Origin: a virus | Length of the DNA: 28,798 nt | IMG/VR virus record: IMGVR_UViG_3300009182_000243 | Span: 1 to 28,798 of that record | Reading direction: 5' to 3' (one strand) | Shown here: positions 1-9,530 of the stretch, in pieces | How positions within the stretch are numbered: the stretch's first letter is position 1 | Layout: every line of letters starts with the position of its first letter | Program-made: the position numbers and the translations under genes | The notes under the pieces: generated by a model | Seen by the model: the letters and a program-made list of their open reading frames with translations, nothing else | Told to the model about the DNA's origin: nothing | The model's database searches: none

Positions 1-249
1 GCAAATGGTAGATCTACAGGATCTCTTTCACGCACTGGTACAACTAACACAGGAGGTGGCGGTGGTGGTGATGTTTGTCACAACGTTCGCACATCATATA
101 CACATGGAGCTTCTGGTGGTTCTGGTATCGTTATTCTATCTATTCCAACAGCAAATTATACTGGAACAACTACTGGCTCACCAACAGTAACTACAGTTGG
201 TACTAATAAAATATTAACATTCACAGCATCTGGTTCTTATACGGCTTAA
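1..249 (+). CDS. Glycine-rich tail fibre/adhesin, C-terminal end (partial)
   Basis: The frame is open from base 1 to a TAA at 247-249, so this is the last 82 codons of a gene that begins outside the window. The peptide has a run of six glycines near residues 18-23, then a GASGGSGIVILSI stretch and a Thr/Gly-rich tail that ends GSYTA. The pattern 'SGGSGIVIL..' closing a glycine-rich block is also seen at the end of the gene at 921-3137 (GGGGSGIFMLRY) and twice in the gene at 9531-11624 (GGGGSGVIIV, GGGGSGIIII). I therefore read it as the glycine-rich receptor-facing tip of another fibre in the same cassette. Its N-terminal architecture is unknown. The next gene starts 9 bases after the stop. 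Confidence 0.75.
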   Translation, partial: ANGRSTGSLSRTGTTNTGGGGGGDVCHNVRTSYTHGASGGSGIVILSIPTANYTGTTTGSPTVTTVGTNKILTFTASGSYTA

Positions 250-258
250 AGGTAAACA

Positions 259-921
259 ATGACACAGATTCAACAATTAGGTTTTCTTGCTAACAACTTA
301 ACTGTAAATACAGCAGCTAACACAGCCACGTTTACAAATATTCTTGTTGTTGGTAATAGCTCTGTTAACGTTGTTGTTAACTCATCATCTGTTTATGTTA
401 GTGGCGTTGCTCTTGGTAGTGGTGGTGGAACAAACGCTGCTGCTCAATACGCTTGGACTAATACGCAATCGTTTTCTAATACAATTACATTTACTGGTGC
501 AATTTTAGCAAATACTGTTAACGCTGCATCTTATACAGTTGGCACAAGTTTTATTGCCAATGCTACTCAGCTAACAACAACATATCCAACAGTTCACACA
601 GCTAACGTTTCAGTCAATGGAGCCATTATTGCCAACGGTGGTGCTGGTTCTTCTGGTCAGGTACTAACGTCATCAGCTGGCGGTAACGTATACTGGGCAG
701 CTGCAGCGGCTGGCGTTAATACCGCAGCTTCATATGCATTCTCTAATACAACAGCATCTGGTAACAACTCAACAGGCGCAATTACAATCGTTGGTGGTCT
801 TGGTGTTAACGGTAACATATATACAGCCAGCCGAGTTGGGTTTGCCAATACATCAAACGTTAGCGTTGTATATACATATTACAATCAATCAGTTGGTGGC
901 TTAGATACGGTGTTTGGTTAA
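259..921 (+). CDS. Short tail fibre / fibre-attachment protein
   Basis: A 220-residue Asn/Thr/Ser/Val-rich protein of beta character, typical of phage fibre shafts. It opens MTQIQQLGFLANNL, close to the starts at 6289 ([14 protein letters not shown]) and 9531 (MAYNQQLSVLGQV), which suggests a shared virion-attachment segment. Residues about 31-55 ([16 protein letters not shown]) and 114-146 ([30 protein letters not shown]) recur almost unchanged in the 6289 gene. The C-terminus reads YTYYNQSVGGLDTVFG, which I recognise as a common fibre ending. The start has an AGGTAA element 5 bases upstream. Its stop TAA shares one base with the ATG of the next gene (TAATG), so the two are probably translationally coupled and act in one fibre. 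Exact position in the virion is inferred. Confidence 0.72.
   Translation: MTQIQQLGFLANNLTVNTAANTATFTNILVVGNSSVNVVVNSSSVYVSGVALGSGGGTNAAAQYAWTNTQSFSNTITFTGAILANTVNAASYTVGTSFIANATQLTTTYPTVHTANVSVNGAIIANGGAGSSGQVLTSSAGGNVYWAAAAAGVNTAASYAFSNTTASGNNSTGAITIVGGLGVNGNIYTASRVGFANTSNVSVVYTYYNQSVGGLDTVFG
349..696 (+). repeat. Fibre module copy 1 (shared with 6457-6675)
   Basis: Bases 349-374 are identical to 6457-6482, and bases 601-696 align without gaps to 6580-6675 (20 identical bases at 601-620, then scattered third-position changes). Both copies encode [13 protein letters not shown] and [31 protein letters not shown]. The material between these two blocks is longer in this copy. Confidence 0.8.
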
Positions 922-3137
922 TGCCTACAGCTAGATTATTATCCAACGGTGATTTCTATACTAGCGGTGGAGCTATGGATGAGATCACCATACCAAGAAG
1001 TAAGTATGCTGTTCAGTTTAATGGTAGTAATTATTTAAGTTTAGCTTCTAGTAGTTCTCTAGCGTTTGGTACAGGCGATTATACAGTTGAATGTTGGGTA
1101 TATTTAACTGGAGTTCAAAATAATTCTTATGCAACAATATATGGTGCGACTACAACGGGTGGGTTTATATTAGGTTTTAGAGGCACAACACCTACAAGTA
1201 TTTCTATCAATCCGTACGGAGTTGGCGATACAGCTACTGCTAGTTTTAGTTTTTCTTTAACTACATGGTATCATATTGCAGTTACAAGATTATCAGGTAG
1301 CACTAAAATATTTATAAATGGAACGCAATATGGCACAACCGCAACTGATAATACGAATTACGCACAAACAGTAATGAATGTTGGTGGTATATCAACTCAA
1401 TACTTTACAGGTAATATATCCAATGTTCGTATCCTAAAAGGCACAGCATTATACACAACAAACTTCCTACCTCCAGCAGCACCATTAAACGCTATCACGA
1501 ACACATCATTACTTACCTGCCAATCATCTACAATTATTGACAACTCAACCAATGCATTCGTTATAACTAATAATGGTTCTGCAACAGTGCAATCATCTGT
1601 ATTACCAACGCATACTGCCAATCGTTATTTGACTGATGCTACGTTACAGGCGTCATTGTTTGATGAGGTATCAATAACAAATAACAAGTATGGTGTAAGT
1701 TTTAATGGAAGCTCTCAGTATTTGACAACAACATCTAATGCGGCATTAGGATTTGGTACTGGTGATTTTACTATTGAAGCTTGGGTATATGTTACAAATT
1801 TAACTGCAACTAATACAATTAATGATGCGAGAACTGGGAACACTGCTTCTGCTTATGTTTTTGCTGTTTTTAGTTCTGGTGCATTGAATTTTTATGATGG
1901 TCCAAACAATACAGATAGAACATCTTCAACAGGCTTGATTAGTTTAAATACTTGGTATCATGTAGCAGCAACAAGATCTGGTACTACATTGAGATTATTT
2001 GTTAACGGTGTAGTAGTATCAACTTTCACTGGTATCTCTTCTGATTATGGATCTACTCAACCAAGTTTGATAGGTAGACAACAGAGTGGTTCTGGTTATT
2101 TTTATGGAAATATCTCAAACCTTCGTGTCCTCAAAGGCACAGCATTATACACAACAGACTTTACGCCAACAGCACCACTAAACCCAATCACTAATACAGT
2201 TCTCCTTACCTGTCAATCAGCAACAATTGTTGATAACTCTACAAATGCTTTCACTATAACTAATACTGGTTCCGCTACTACAGCGTCAGCTGCTCTTACA
2301 TACGCATCAAAACGAATATTGAACGATGGAAGTATGGTTGTCTCTGGTGTATATGATGAGATTACTCAGTTCTTTCCAACTGCGGTTGAATATCTAGCAG
2401 TTGCTGGAGGAGGTTCTGGTGGCGGTTATGGATCTCCGTGGGATACAGGTGGTGGTGGTGCTGGTGGTTTACTTAACAGCACATTTGCTGTAGCTGCTGG
2501 TGTTACATATACCATTACTATTGGCGCTGGAGCAGCTGGTGGTGCTGGTAATAACACCAACGGTACTCAGGGAACTAATACCACTATTGTTGGTACAGGC
2601 GTATCGATAACATTATACGGCGGCGGTGGTGGCGCTTTGTGGTCTCCAGCTGGTAACGGTGGTTCTGGTGGTGGTGTTTCACAACAAGCTGGTTATGGTG
2701 TTCCTGGTAAGGGTGTGTATCCAGGTTCAGCATATGTAGATGCACCAAGACAGGGTTATGATGGAGCTCCTGGCGGTGGTATTATTGGATCAACTGGCGG
2801 CTATGGTGGCGGCGGCGGTGGTTCTACTGGTTCTCCAGCAAATGGTGATAGAAACGGTGGACCTGGAACAACAACATCGTTTAGTGGCACGTCAACAACT
2901 TATGCAGCTGGTGGTTATGGTGGTAACAGTGCAACAGCTGGTGTGAACACAGGTACTGGTGGCGGCGGTGGATATAATGGAGGTGGTGCTGGCGGTGGAG
3001 GTGGATCAGGTATCTTTATGCTTCGTTATGCTGACAACCTTCCAAACATCACCAACACAACAGGTTCACCAACACTAACTGTTTCTGGCGGGTATAAAAT
3101 ATATAAGTGGACAAGCTCAGGCAGTTTTTCATTCTAA
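921..3137 (+). CDS. Adhesin with two LamG-like domains and a glycine-rich tip
   Basis: A 738-residue protein. Two LamG/concanavalin-like beta-sandwich domains can be read at about residues 29-190 and 257-420. Each carries the marks FNGS..YLS, FGTGD(Y/F)T(V/I)E.WV, TWYH(I/V)A and NISN(V/L)R(I/V)LKGTALYTT. Each is followed by a conserved LLTCQS.TI.DNSTNAF.ITN extension. Residues 490-738 are glycine-rich with few charged residues, resembling the polyglycine lattice of phage receptor-binding tips such as T4-like gp38 of S16. A linker (RLLSNG.., RYLTDA.., RILNDG..) followed by a DE(I/V) motif recurs at residues 5, 235 and 465, an exact 230-residue period. The start overlaps the upstream stop (TAATG). 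LamG folds in phage fibres commonly bind surface sugars; the ligand here is unknown. Confidence 0.82.
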   Translation: MPTARLLSNGDFYTSGGAMDEITIPRSKYAVQFNGSNYLSLASSSSLAFGTGDYTVECWVYLTGVQNNSYATIYGATTTGGFILGFRGTTPTSISINPYGVGDTATASFSFSLTTWYHIAVTRLSGSTKIFINGTQYGTTATDNTNYAQTVMNVGGISTQYFTGNISNVRILKGTALYTTNFLPPAAPLNAITNTSLLTCQSSTIIDNSTNAFVITNNGSATVQSSVLPTHTANRYLTDATLQASLFDEVSITNNKYGVSFNGSSQYLTTTSNAALGFGTGDFTIEAWVYVTNLTATNTINDARTGNTASAYVFAVFSSGALNFYDGPNNTDRTSSTGLISLNTWYHVAATRSGTTLRLFVNGVVVSTFTGISSDYGSTQPSLIGRQQSGSGYFYGNISNLRVLKGTALYTTDFTPTAPLNPITNTVLLTCQSATIVDNSTNAFTITNTGSATTASAALTYASKRILNDGSMVVSGVYDEITQFFPTAVEYLAVAGGGSGGGYGSPWDTGGGGAGGLLNSTFAVAAGVTYTITIGAGAAGGAGNNTNGTQGTNTTIVGTGVSITLYGGGGGALWSPAGNGGSGGGVSQQAGYGVPGKGVYPGSAYVDAPRQGYDGAPGGGIIGSTGGYGGGGGGSTGSPANGDRNGGPGTTTSFSGTSTTYAAGGYGGNSATAGVNTGTGGGGGYNGGGAGGGGGSGIFMLRYADNLPNITNTTGSPTLTVSGGYKIYKWTSSGSFSF

Positions 3138-3143
3138 TAAATA
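3135..3143 (+). promoter_or_regulatory. T4-type late promoter box overlapping a stop codon
   Basis: TAATAAATA differs by one base from the T4 late -10 consensus TATAAATA over its last eight bases. Its first three bases are the stop codon of the 921-3137 gene. It stands 24 bases before the ATG of the next fibre gene, a suitable distance for a short leader. T4 late promoters need only this box plus the gp55/gp33/gp45 machinery, which is not in this window. Confidence 0.5.
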
Positions 3144-3167
3144 ATTGAAAGCAATAGGTAGACCAAT

Positions 3168-5969
3168 ATGGCAAAACTTCAAGATGGCACAAGAATATAT
3201 GGAACAGCTAACGTTGATACTGCTCTCAACGTAAACACATATTTCACTGCCAACGCAACGCAAGTAAAAATTGCTACACCATTATCAGCAAACGGTTCGA
3301 CTGGCACGGCTGGTCAGATACTTGTTTCTGGTGGAGCTAACAATGCCTATTGGGGATCAACCACACCATTATATAACTATAGCGCACAGTTTAATGGTAG
3401 TAGTTATCTAACAACGGCTGCAAGTTCTTCTCTAGGTTTTGGTACTGGCGATTTTACTATTGAATTTTGGATGAATAGTACATCGACAACTAATTGTAGA
3501 ATTATGGGTAATGGAGCTGGTGGTCCTTGGGCTGCTAATAGATGGGTTATTTCATTTAATGATGTAGCAACTGGAAAAATTGGTTTTGCAACAAATAATA
3601 CTTCTTCAACAATAGTTAGTACAACCGCTACAAATTTAAATAATGGATCTTGGCATCACGTTGCAATTGTTAAAAGTAGTAATACATATACAATTTATGT
3701 AGATGGAACTTCTAGTGGTTCAGCAACAAGTGCAACTTCAGTTGATGGTGGCGGTTCTTTTCCGTTTTCAATTGGGTTTTCTAACCTAAGTGGAGATACC
3801 GTTTATACAGGTTATTTAAGTAATGCTCGTGTTATCAAAGGGCTTGCAGTATATACAGGTAACTTTACTGTTCCAACTTCTCCACTATCAGTATCACAAA
3901 GCTCTGGTACAAATATTGCTGCTGTATCATCATCACAGGTTAGCTTACTTACTTGTAACGCATTGACACTAACTGATGCATCTCCAAATGCACTTGCTAT
4001 TACAAATACTGGACCAGTAGTAGCATCAGCAACCACATACCCAACTTCATTTCCTCAATCAGCTGTATACGTTCCAACAACTGCATTAACAGCAATAAGA
4101 CAACAGTTCACTGGCGATGGTTCAACAACACAGTTTAACATATCTGGTGGTTATACACCAAACACAATATCAGTATTCGTTAACGGTGTTCTTGCCCGTA
4201 ATGGTTCAGATGTTACTGTTACTTCTGGTTCGTTCATAACATTCACTGGTATCACACCACCAAACGGTTCATTGATTGATGTTACTGGAACTGTGCCAAC
4301 GAGCTATAGTGCGATTACACCTGTTAGTTATAGTACACAGTTTAATGGCAGTAGTCAATATTTGTCATTAGCTTCTAATGCTGCATTTGCTTTTGGTACT
4401 GGCGATTTTACTATTGAATGTTGGGTTAATTCTTCAAATTGGAAAACATCTACTGCAGCGCCAATATTTATTTCTGCTGTAACAGGTGGAATGTTTTTTG
4501 GAACAAATGGTACTAATTTTGTTGTTAGAGCTTATTCCGTAGCAGACCAATTAGCGACTGCTACCTTACCAACTCTCAATATTTGGACTCACGTTGCTGC
4601 TGTTAGAATTGGAACAACGTTATCATTATATTACAATGGTGTATTAATTACCTCAACTACTAATAGCTATAATTTTCTACAGGGCGCTACTTATATTGGT
4701 AATGATGCTGCATCGGCTTACTATCAAGGTTACATTTCTAACCTTCGCATAACTAAAGGTGTTGGTGTATATACAGGCAATTTTACAGTACCACAATCAC
4801 CACTTCAAGCGACACAAATATACGGTGGTCCAACTATTCAGGCAATTACTGGCACACAAACCAGCTTACTTACTTGCAATGCACCAACAATCATCGATGG
4901 TTCAACTAATGCATTTACAATAACAAACAACGGTGCAGCAACAGTATCAACATCAATAGTTCCAACATTCACCAATATCGTAATGAATAGCACCAGTGCT
5001 GATGCGTATAATTCATCAACTGGCAATCTTGGTATGCTGTTTGATAATACTAACAATAGACAAATGTTTACCGCATATGGTTTTCAGTTTAAAAACGAAG
5101 GCGGTATCATTACACCAACTAATAAAACTAAAGTATCGTTCTACAATGAAGCTGCAAATACATGGACAGTGCCAACTGGTGTAACAAGAATATTTGTTAA
5201 GATGTGGGGTGCTGGTGGTGGTGGAGGTTCGTATGGTGGTTGGAGACAAGGCGCACAGGCAGGTGGCGGTGGATTTACTCATGCGTTGTTTAATGTGGTT
5301 CCAGGAGAAATTGTACAAATACGTCCTGGTGGCAGAGGTACTGATAGACCAGGTGCTGGAACTGCATATCCAGATGGTGGTGGTGCTTCGACTGGTGGCG
5401 GCGATAATCAATATTGTGCCAACGGCGGCGGTAGTTCAAGTATAAGAATTCCATCAATCAGCGCAAGCGTATATGCATTGTATGCTGGTGGCGGCGGCGG
5501 TGGTGCTGCTTGTAACGGATTTGCTGTTAATAATGGTGGTGCTGGTGGTGGATTAATTGGTCAACCTGGAGGTAGATCAGGTAACTATACAACCACACAA
5601 TATGGATTAGGTGGAACTCAATCTGCTGGTGGTGCTGCTGGTACTGGTTCTAATACAACAGGTGGTGCTGGTAGCGCAGGTCAGGGTGGTACGCATCAAA
5701 ATACAAACTGCTATGGTGGTGGTGGAGGTGGTGGTTATTATGGTGGTGGTTCTGGCTGTTACGGTGGTAGTAATAGTATGGGCGGTGGCGGAGGTGGTAG
5801 CGGTTTTATTCATAGCTCTGCTTTGTTTGGCGCTACATACGCTGGTAATTATAGAACCCCAGCAAATAGTCAAGACTCAGATTTACAAGTAGATAATGTA
5901 TTGCAGTATGGTTATGGTGGTGACGAATCAGCACAAGGTGGTCCTGGCGTCGTTGTATTTTATTACTAA
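3168..5969 (+). CDS. Tail fibre with two LamG-like domains and a glycine-rich tip
   Basis: A 933-residue protein in five visible parts. A short N-terminus (MAKLQDGTRIYGTANVDTAL) leads to an ANGSTGTAGQILVSGG..AYW linker at about residues 41-62. LamG-like domain 1 spans about 72-240 ([42 protein letters not shown]). A module at about 308-376 has the [10 protein letters not shown] and [12 protein letters not shown] motifs. LamG-like domain 2 spans about 387-545 (FNGSSQYLSL, FGTGDFTIECWV, YISNLRITKG). A glycine-rich C-terminal domain runs from about 665 to 933 and begins WTVPTGVTRIFVKMWGAGGGGG, with scattered Cys and Tyr. Each LamG is trailed by the LLTCN...ITN extension. The middle module and the LamG design are shared with the 6289 gene. 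It is likely a receptor-binding fibre; the receptor is unknown. A 100-residue accessory gene follows 9 bases later. Confidence 0.82.
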   Translation: MAKLQDGTRIYGTANVDTALNVNTYFTANATQVKIATPLSANGSTGTAGQILVSGGANNAYWGSTTPLYNYSAQFNGSSYLTTAASSSLGFGTGDFTIEFWMNSTSTTNCRIMGNGAGGPWAANRWVISFNDVATGKIGFATNNTSSTIVSTTATNLNNGSWHHVAIVKSSNTYTIYVDGTSSGSATSATSVDGGGSFPFSIGFSNLSGDTVYTGYLSNARVIKGLAVYTGNFTVPTSPLSVSQSSGTNIAAVSSSQVSLLTCNALTLTDASPNALAITNTGPVVASATTYPTSFPQSAVYVPTTALTAIRQQFTGDGSTTQFNISGGYTPNTISVFVNGVLARNGSDVTVTSGSFITFTGITPPNGSLIDVTGTVPTSYSAITPVSYSTQFNGSSQYLSLASNAAFAFGTGDFTIECWVNSSNWKTSTAAPIFISAVTGGMFFGTNGTNFVVRAYSVADQLATATLPTLNIWTHVAAVRIGTTLSLYYNGVLITSTTNSYNFLQGATYIGNDAASAYYQGYISNLRITKGVGVYTGNFTVPQSPLQATQIYGGPTIQAITGTQTSLLTCNAPTIIDGSTNAFTITNNGAATVSTSIVPTFTNIVMNSTSADAYNSSTGNLGMLFDNTNNRQMFTAYGFQFKNEGGIITPTNKTKVSFYNEAANTWTVPTGVTRIFVKMWGAGGGGGSYGGWRQGAQAGGGGFTHALFNVVPGEIVQIRPGGRGTDRPGAGTAYPDGGGASTGGGDNQYCANGGGSSSIRIPSISASVYALYAGGGGGGAACNGFAVNNGGAGGGLIGQPGGRSGNYTTTQYGLGGTQSAGGAAGTGSNTTGGAGSAGQGGTHQNTNCYGGGGGGGYYGGGSGCYGGSNSMGGGGGGSGFIHSSALFGATYAGNYRTPANSQDSDLQVDNVLQYGYGGDESAQGGPGVVVFYY
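4089..4343 (+). repeat. FTGDGST/VFVNGVL inter-LamG module, copy 1
   Basis: Encodes an about 85-residue block ([52 protein letters not shown]) between the two LamG-like domains of the 3168 gene. The stretch ending at 4343 shares a run of more than 20 identical bases with the copy at 7519-7770. Confidence 0.75.
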
Positions 5970-5978
5970 GAGGGCAAT

Positions 5979-6281
5979 ATGAATATATTAGGAGCAATTA
6001 TGTTTATGATGCCTCAAGCCAAATGGCATTTTGAGGGTGGTGTCGAATACGAGAACATCGTATGGGACGATGCATTTTATCCAAAGCCAAGTTACAAACA
6101 ATTAAAAGATGCATATGAACTCAGTCAAAAAACATATGCATCTGAAACTGATTATAGATTAGTAAGAAAAGATCACTATCCAACTGCCGAAGAACAACTA
6201 GCAATTATATTTGATGTTGGTATTGATGGTTGGAAAGAATATATACAGAATGTAAAGAACACATTTCCAAAGCCAGAATAG
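5979..6281 (+). CDS. Small fibre-associated / tail-fibre-assembly-like protein
   Basis: A 100-residue protein with a GAGGG Shine-Dalgarno 5 bases before the ATG. It begins MNILGAIMFMMPQAKWHFEGG, which resembles the 'AIMxxxPxA' start of small XkdW-like phage tail proteins. It ends with YPTAEEQLAIIFDVGIDGWKEYIQNVKNTFPKP, in which the YPT.EEQL.....GIDGWK.....VK..FPK pattern is widespread in small proteins next to phage fibre genes. No signal peptide or membrane segment is seen. It sits between two large fibre genes with gaps of 9 and 7 bases. That position suits a fibre folding or attachment factor, but the role is inferred from context and motif memory only. Confidence 0.6.
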   Translation: MNILGAIMFMMPQAKWHFEGGVEYENIVWDDAFYPKPSYKQLKDAYELSQKTYASETDYRLVRKDHYPTAEEQLAIIFDVGIDGWKEYIQNVKNTFPKPE

Positions 6282-6288
6282 GTAAGTA

Positions 6289-9200
6289 ATGTCACAAAAT
6301 CAACAGTTATTTCTACTTGCAAATATAGTGTCTGTTAATACAACAGCTAACACTTTAACATTCACAAGTAACTCAAATATATCTACTTCATTCAATGTTG
6401 GCGGTTATGGTAATACTACAACTGGTGGATTTGTTGCTAACTCTTCTGTGCTTGCTGTTGGTAATAGCTCTGTTAACGTTGTGGTTAATTCTTCTGCTGT
6501 ATATGTGGGTGGAGCTCCTCTCGGAGGCGCAATTAATACAGCTGCACAATTTACTTTTACTAATACTCATATTTATACCGCTAACGTTTCAGTCAATGGT
6601 GCCATCATTGCTAATGGTGGTGCTGGTACTTCTGGTCAAGTACTAACATCATCGGCTGGTGGTAATGTTTATTGGTCAACAGCAGCTGGTGGTTTTTCTA
6701 ACGGTGCATCAATATCAGTTGCTAACCTTGCTATTACTGGTTCACTCACTGCTAACGGATCAGTTGGTACATCTGGACAAGCATTAGTATCAACTGGTAC
6801 TGGTGTACAGTGGGGTGCATTGTCACCTGGATATAATTATAGTTCGCAGTTTAATGGAAGTAGTTATTTAACTAACCTTTCAAATAGCACAACTTTACAA
6901 ATGGGTTCTGGTGATTTTACTGTTGAATTTTGGATGTATTCACCATCAATAGCTGCTCAAGTAATATTTGATGGTAGACCAGCTGGCGCAGGTCAATCTA
7001 GTAATGGAGCTTTGCAAATATCCCTTCAAGCTAATGGATCAATTACTGTATATGGAATATTAAATGCACAAAATAATTTAGTTACAAGTTCTGCTGGAAC
7101 TATAGTTGCTAATCAATGGTATCATATCGCATTAGTTAGAAGCGGAAGTAGCACTGGTAATGTTAAATTATATATCAACGGCGTATTAGCTTCTACATAT
7201 GGTTCAGCTGATACAACAAATTACAATCAAGGCTATGTTAATATTGGTTGTAGGTTTGATGGCGCTGTAATATATGCTGGGTTTATTTCTAATTGGAGAA
7301 TGGTAAAAGGAACAGCTGTTTATACTTCAGCATTTACACCACCAACATCTCCATTATCTGCAATATCTGGTACATCATTACTTGTTTGTAATGCTATTAC
7401 ACCAACATCAGATTCTTCAACAAACGTTTTTGCACTAACAAATACTGGTCCTGTTACCACAACAGCCACTCTATCCCCATTCACATCAACAACAGTATCA
7501 ATACCAACAGCATCACTAACAGCTGTCAGACAACAGTTTACTGGTGATGGATCAACAACAACATTTGCTGTTGCTGGTGGATATACTGCTAATGCTATTT
7601 CTGTATTTGTTAACGGTGTATTACTTCGCAATGGTACTGATGTAACAGTAACGAACGGTTCAACTGTAGTGTTTGCTATTGCTCCTTTGAGTGGAGCATT
7701 GATTGATGTTATTGGAACTGTACCAACAACTTATAGTTCGATCACGCCTGTTAGTTATAGTACACAGTTTACTACTGCTAGTTCTCAGTATTTGAGTATT
7801 CCAGCAAATGCGGCATTCCAAATGACTGCTGATTTTACTATAGAATTTTTTGCATATATTACAAGTTTTGCAAGCAATCCTGTTATTTTGGATCAGTATG
7901 TTGCTGGAACAACAGGAGCAGGAAATTGGCAAATAGGTTTTATAACTTCAGGAGTTTTACAATTATATTACGATGGTAGTTCATATGTAAATAGTTCAAC
8001 TTTATCCCTTAATACATGGTATCATATTGCGGCTGTTAGAATAGGTTCATCAATAAAAATTTATATTAATGGTGTATTAGCTACAACTCAAACATTTGCT
8101 GGAACATTAGGAAGAAGCGATACTACATTGTGGATTGGCGCTCAACATGCATCTGGTCCAGTAAATTATACGTCTGCTTATATTTCTAATGTTCGTGTTG
8201 TTAAAGGTCTTGCTGTTTACACATCTAACTTCACAGTACCATCAAGTCCACTAGCAATAACACAATCAGCATCTGGTGCCTATATCCAAGCAATCACTGG
8301 CACACAAACATCACTACTCACTTGTAACGGACCAACGATTATTGATGGTTCAACAAACGCATTTACGATAACTAATAATGGTTCTGCACCAGTATCAACT
8401 AGTATTGTGCCTACGTTTACTAATGTGACTATTAATAATAACAACATTATTAACTTTGCTGATGGAACATCGGTTGGAACAGCGCAAAGTCTTAGTCAAA
8501 GAAACAAATTTATCAATGGCGCAATGGCTATTGATCAAAGAAACGGTGGTGCTTCCCAAACAATAACAGCTGCAGCTGCTTTAGCGTATACTGTTGACCG
8601 CTGGTATGCTTATTGTACGGGCGCTAACGTAACTGGTCAACGTGTTGCTGGTTCAACAGCATCATCTCAATATAACTATCAATTTACTGGCGCTGCTTCT
8701 GTTACGGCTATTGGATTTGGTCAAAGAATTGAAGCTCTTAATTGTTATGATCTTGCTGGAACAACAGCAACTCTCAGTGTATTGCTTTCAAACAGTTTAT
8801 TGACAACGGTTACTTGGACAGCTTATTACGCATCAACTGCGGATACATTTGGAACATTAGCATCCCCAACAAGAACACAAATTGCCACTGGAACATTTAC
8901 TATCAATAGTACACTTACTAAGTATTCAACTAACATTGCAATACCAGCTGCTGCCACTACTGGTATTGAAGTAGTGTTCTCAGTTGGTGCTCAAACTTCT
9001 GGTACATGGGTTATTGGTACAGCACAATTAGAAACTGGAGCAGTAGCAACACCGTTTGAACGTAGACTATATGGTACAGAATTAAATCTATGTCAGAGAT
9101 ATTTTGAAAACAGTAATGGAGACGGTACTGCTGCAGCTGCTAGTACAAGTACATACATTTTTACTACAACAGCAACAACAAATTATCCAAGCTGGCCTTT

Positions 9201-9351
9201 CAGAGTTGGAAAAAGAACTTCACCAACAATGACAGTTCTCCCTAATGGTGGAACAGGTGGTGCAGTTTCTCCATCTGTTGGATCGTTTTTTCAATCTTCT
9301 AATCATGGTAACGCTGCTGGGTTTGGTTGGACAGCTAATGCGGAGTTATAA
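6289..9351 (+). CDS. Tail fibre with two LamG-like domains and a non-glycine C-terminal domain
   Basis: A 1020-residue protein, the longest in the cassette. The N-terminus [14 protein letters not shown] and residues about 57-130 match the short fibre at 259-921. A second [13 protein letters not shown] linker follows near 155-170. LamG-like domain 1 is at about 184-360 ([27 protein letters not shown]). The [23 protein letters not shown] module is at about 411-475, and LamG-like domain 2 at about 488-655 ([32 protein letters not shown]). From about 733 to the end there is a different domain, starting [19 protein letters not shown] and containing DRWYAYC and [28 protein letters not shown] recognise this signature from many phage fibre C-termini and take it to be a receptor-binding or trimer-forming domain. 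Unlike its neighbours it has no glycine-rich tip, so it may bind another receptor class. Confidence 0.82.
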   Translation: MSQNQQLFLLANIVSVNTTANTLTFTSNSNISTSFNVGGYGNTTTGGFVANSSVLAVGNSSVNVVVNSSAVYVGGAPLGGAINTAAQFTFTNTHIYTANVSVNGAIIANGGAGTSGQVLTSSAGGNVYWSTAAGGFSNGASISVANLAITGSLTANGSVGTSGQALVSTGTGVQWGALSPGYNYSSQFNGSSYLTNLSNSTTLQMGSGDFTVEFWMYSPSIAAQVIFDGRPAGAGQSSNGALQISLQANGSITVYGILNAQNNLVTSSAGTIVANQWYHIALVRSGSSTGNVKLYINGVLASTYGSADTTNYNQGYVNIGCRFDGAVIYAGFISNWRMVKGTAVYTSAFTPPTSPLSAISGTSLLVCNAITPTSDSSTNVFALTNTGPVTTTATLSPFTSTTVSIPTASLTAVRQQFTGDGSTTTFAVAGGYTANAISVFVNGVLLRNGTDVTVTNGSTVVFAIAPLSGALIDVIGTVPTTYSSITPVSYSTQFTTASSQYLSIPANAAFQMTADFTIEFFAYITSFASNPVILDQYVAGTTGAGNWQIGFITSGVLQLYYDGSSYVNSSTLSLNTWYHIAAVRIGSSIKIYINGVLATTQTFAGTLGRSDTTLWIGAQHASGPVNYTSAYISNVRVVKGLAVYTSNFTVPSSPLAITQSASGAYIQAITGTQTSLLTCNGPTIIDGSTNAFTITNNGSAPVSTSIVPTFTNVTINNNNIINFADGTSVGTAQSLSQRNKFINGAMAIDQRNGGASQTITAAAALAYTVDRWYAYCTGANVTGQRVAGSTASSQYNYQFTGAASVTAIGFGQRIEALNCYDLAGTTATLSVLLSNSLLTTVTWTAYYASTADTFGTLASPTRTQIATGTFTINSTLTKYSTNIAIPAAATTGIEVVFSVGAQTSGTWVIGTAQLETGAVATPFERRLYGTELNLCQRYFENSNGDGTAAAASTSTYIFTTTATTNYPSWPFRVGKRTSPTMTVLPNGGTGGAVSPSVGSFFQSSNHGNAAGFGWTANAEL
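6457..6675 (+). repeat. Fibre module copy 2 (shared with 349-696)
   Basis: The shorter counterpart in the 6289-9351 fibre gene. The two conserved blocks are brought closer together, as if a segment was gained in copy 1 or lost here. Confidence 0.8.
7519..7770 (+). repeat. FTGDGST/VFVNGVL inter-LamG module, copy 2
   Basis: The equivalent of 4089-4343 in the 6289 fibre gene, one codon shorter. It again stands between two LamG-like domains, so the order LamG - module - LamG is conserved while the tips of the two fibres differ. Confidence 0.75.
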
Positions 9352-9356
9352 TTAAT

Positions 9357-9521
9357 ATGTATAAATTACTTTTTAATCCACTAAATTTAACACCGACTGT
9401 TCTTCGTTTATCAGATGGAGCGTTTATTCCATTTGATGAAGCAAACACAGATTACCAGCAATATCTACTGTGGTTAGCTGAAGGTAATACTCCACTACCA
9501 CCAGATGAACCAACAGCTTAA
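9357..9521 (+). CDS. 54-residue fibre-associated protein
   Basis: A short open frame beginning ATG at 9357, 5 bases after the previous stop, and ending TAA at 9519-9521. The nearest ribosome-binding element is GGAG at 9342-9345, inside the end of the upstream gene, so coupling to it is likely. The protein reads [20 protein letters not shown] followed by [20 protein letters not shown] and [14 protein letters not shown]. The core 'IP.D..N.DYQ.YL.WL.EGNTP' is familiar from small proteins beside phage fibre genes, sometimes labelled tail-fibre assembly related. It fills a gap that would otherwise be empty and stands in the same place, after a fibre gene, as the 100-residue protein at 5979. Function is inferred. 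Confidence 0.72.
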   Translation: MYKLLFNPLNLTPTVLRLSDGAFIPFDEANTDYQQYLLWLAEGNTPLPPDEPTA

Positions 9522-9530
9522 GGGTAAGTT

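Noticed and set aside
2390-3000. Short repeated GGTGGTGGC-like units that might suggest a repeat array or CRISPR
   Set aside because: The repeats are glycine codons in one continuous frame, with no fixed spacers or constant repeat length. No cas-like genes are present.
5016-5411. 131-residue minus-strand open frame
   Set aside because: Composition (Ser/Thr/Ile/Cys runs) is what repetitive fibre DNA gives in reverse, and it is nested in a well-supported + strand fibre gene.
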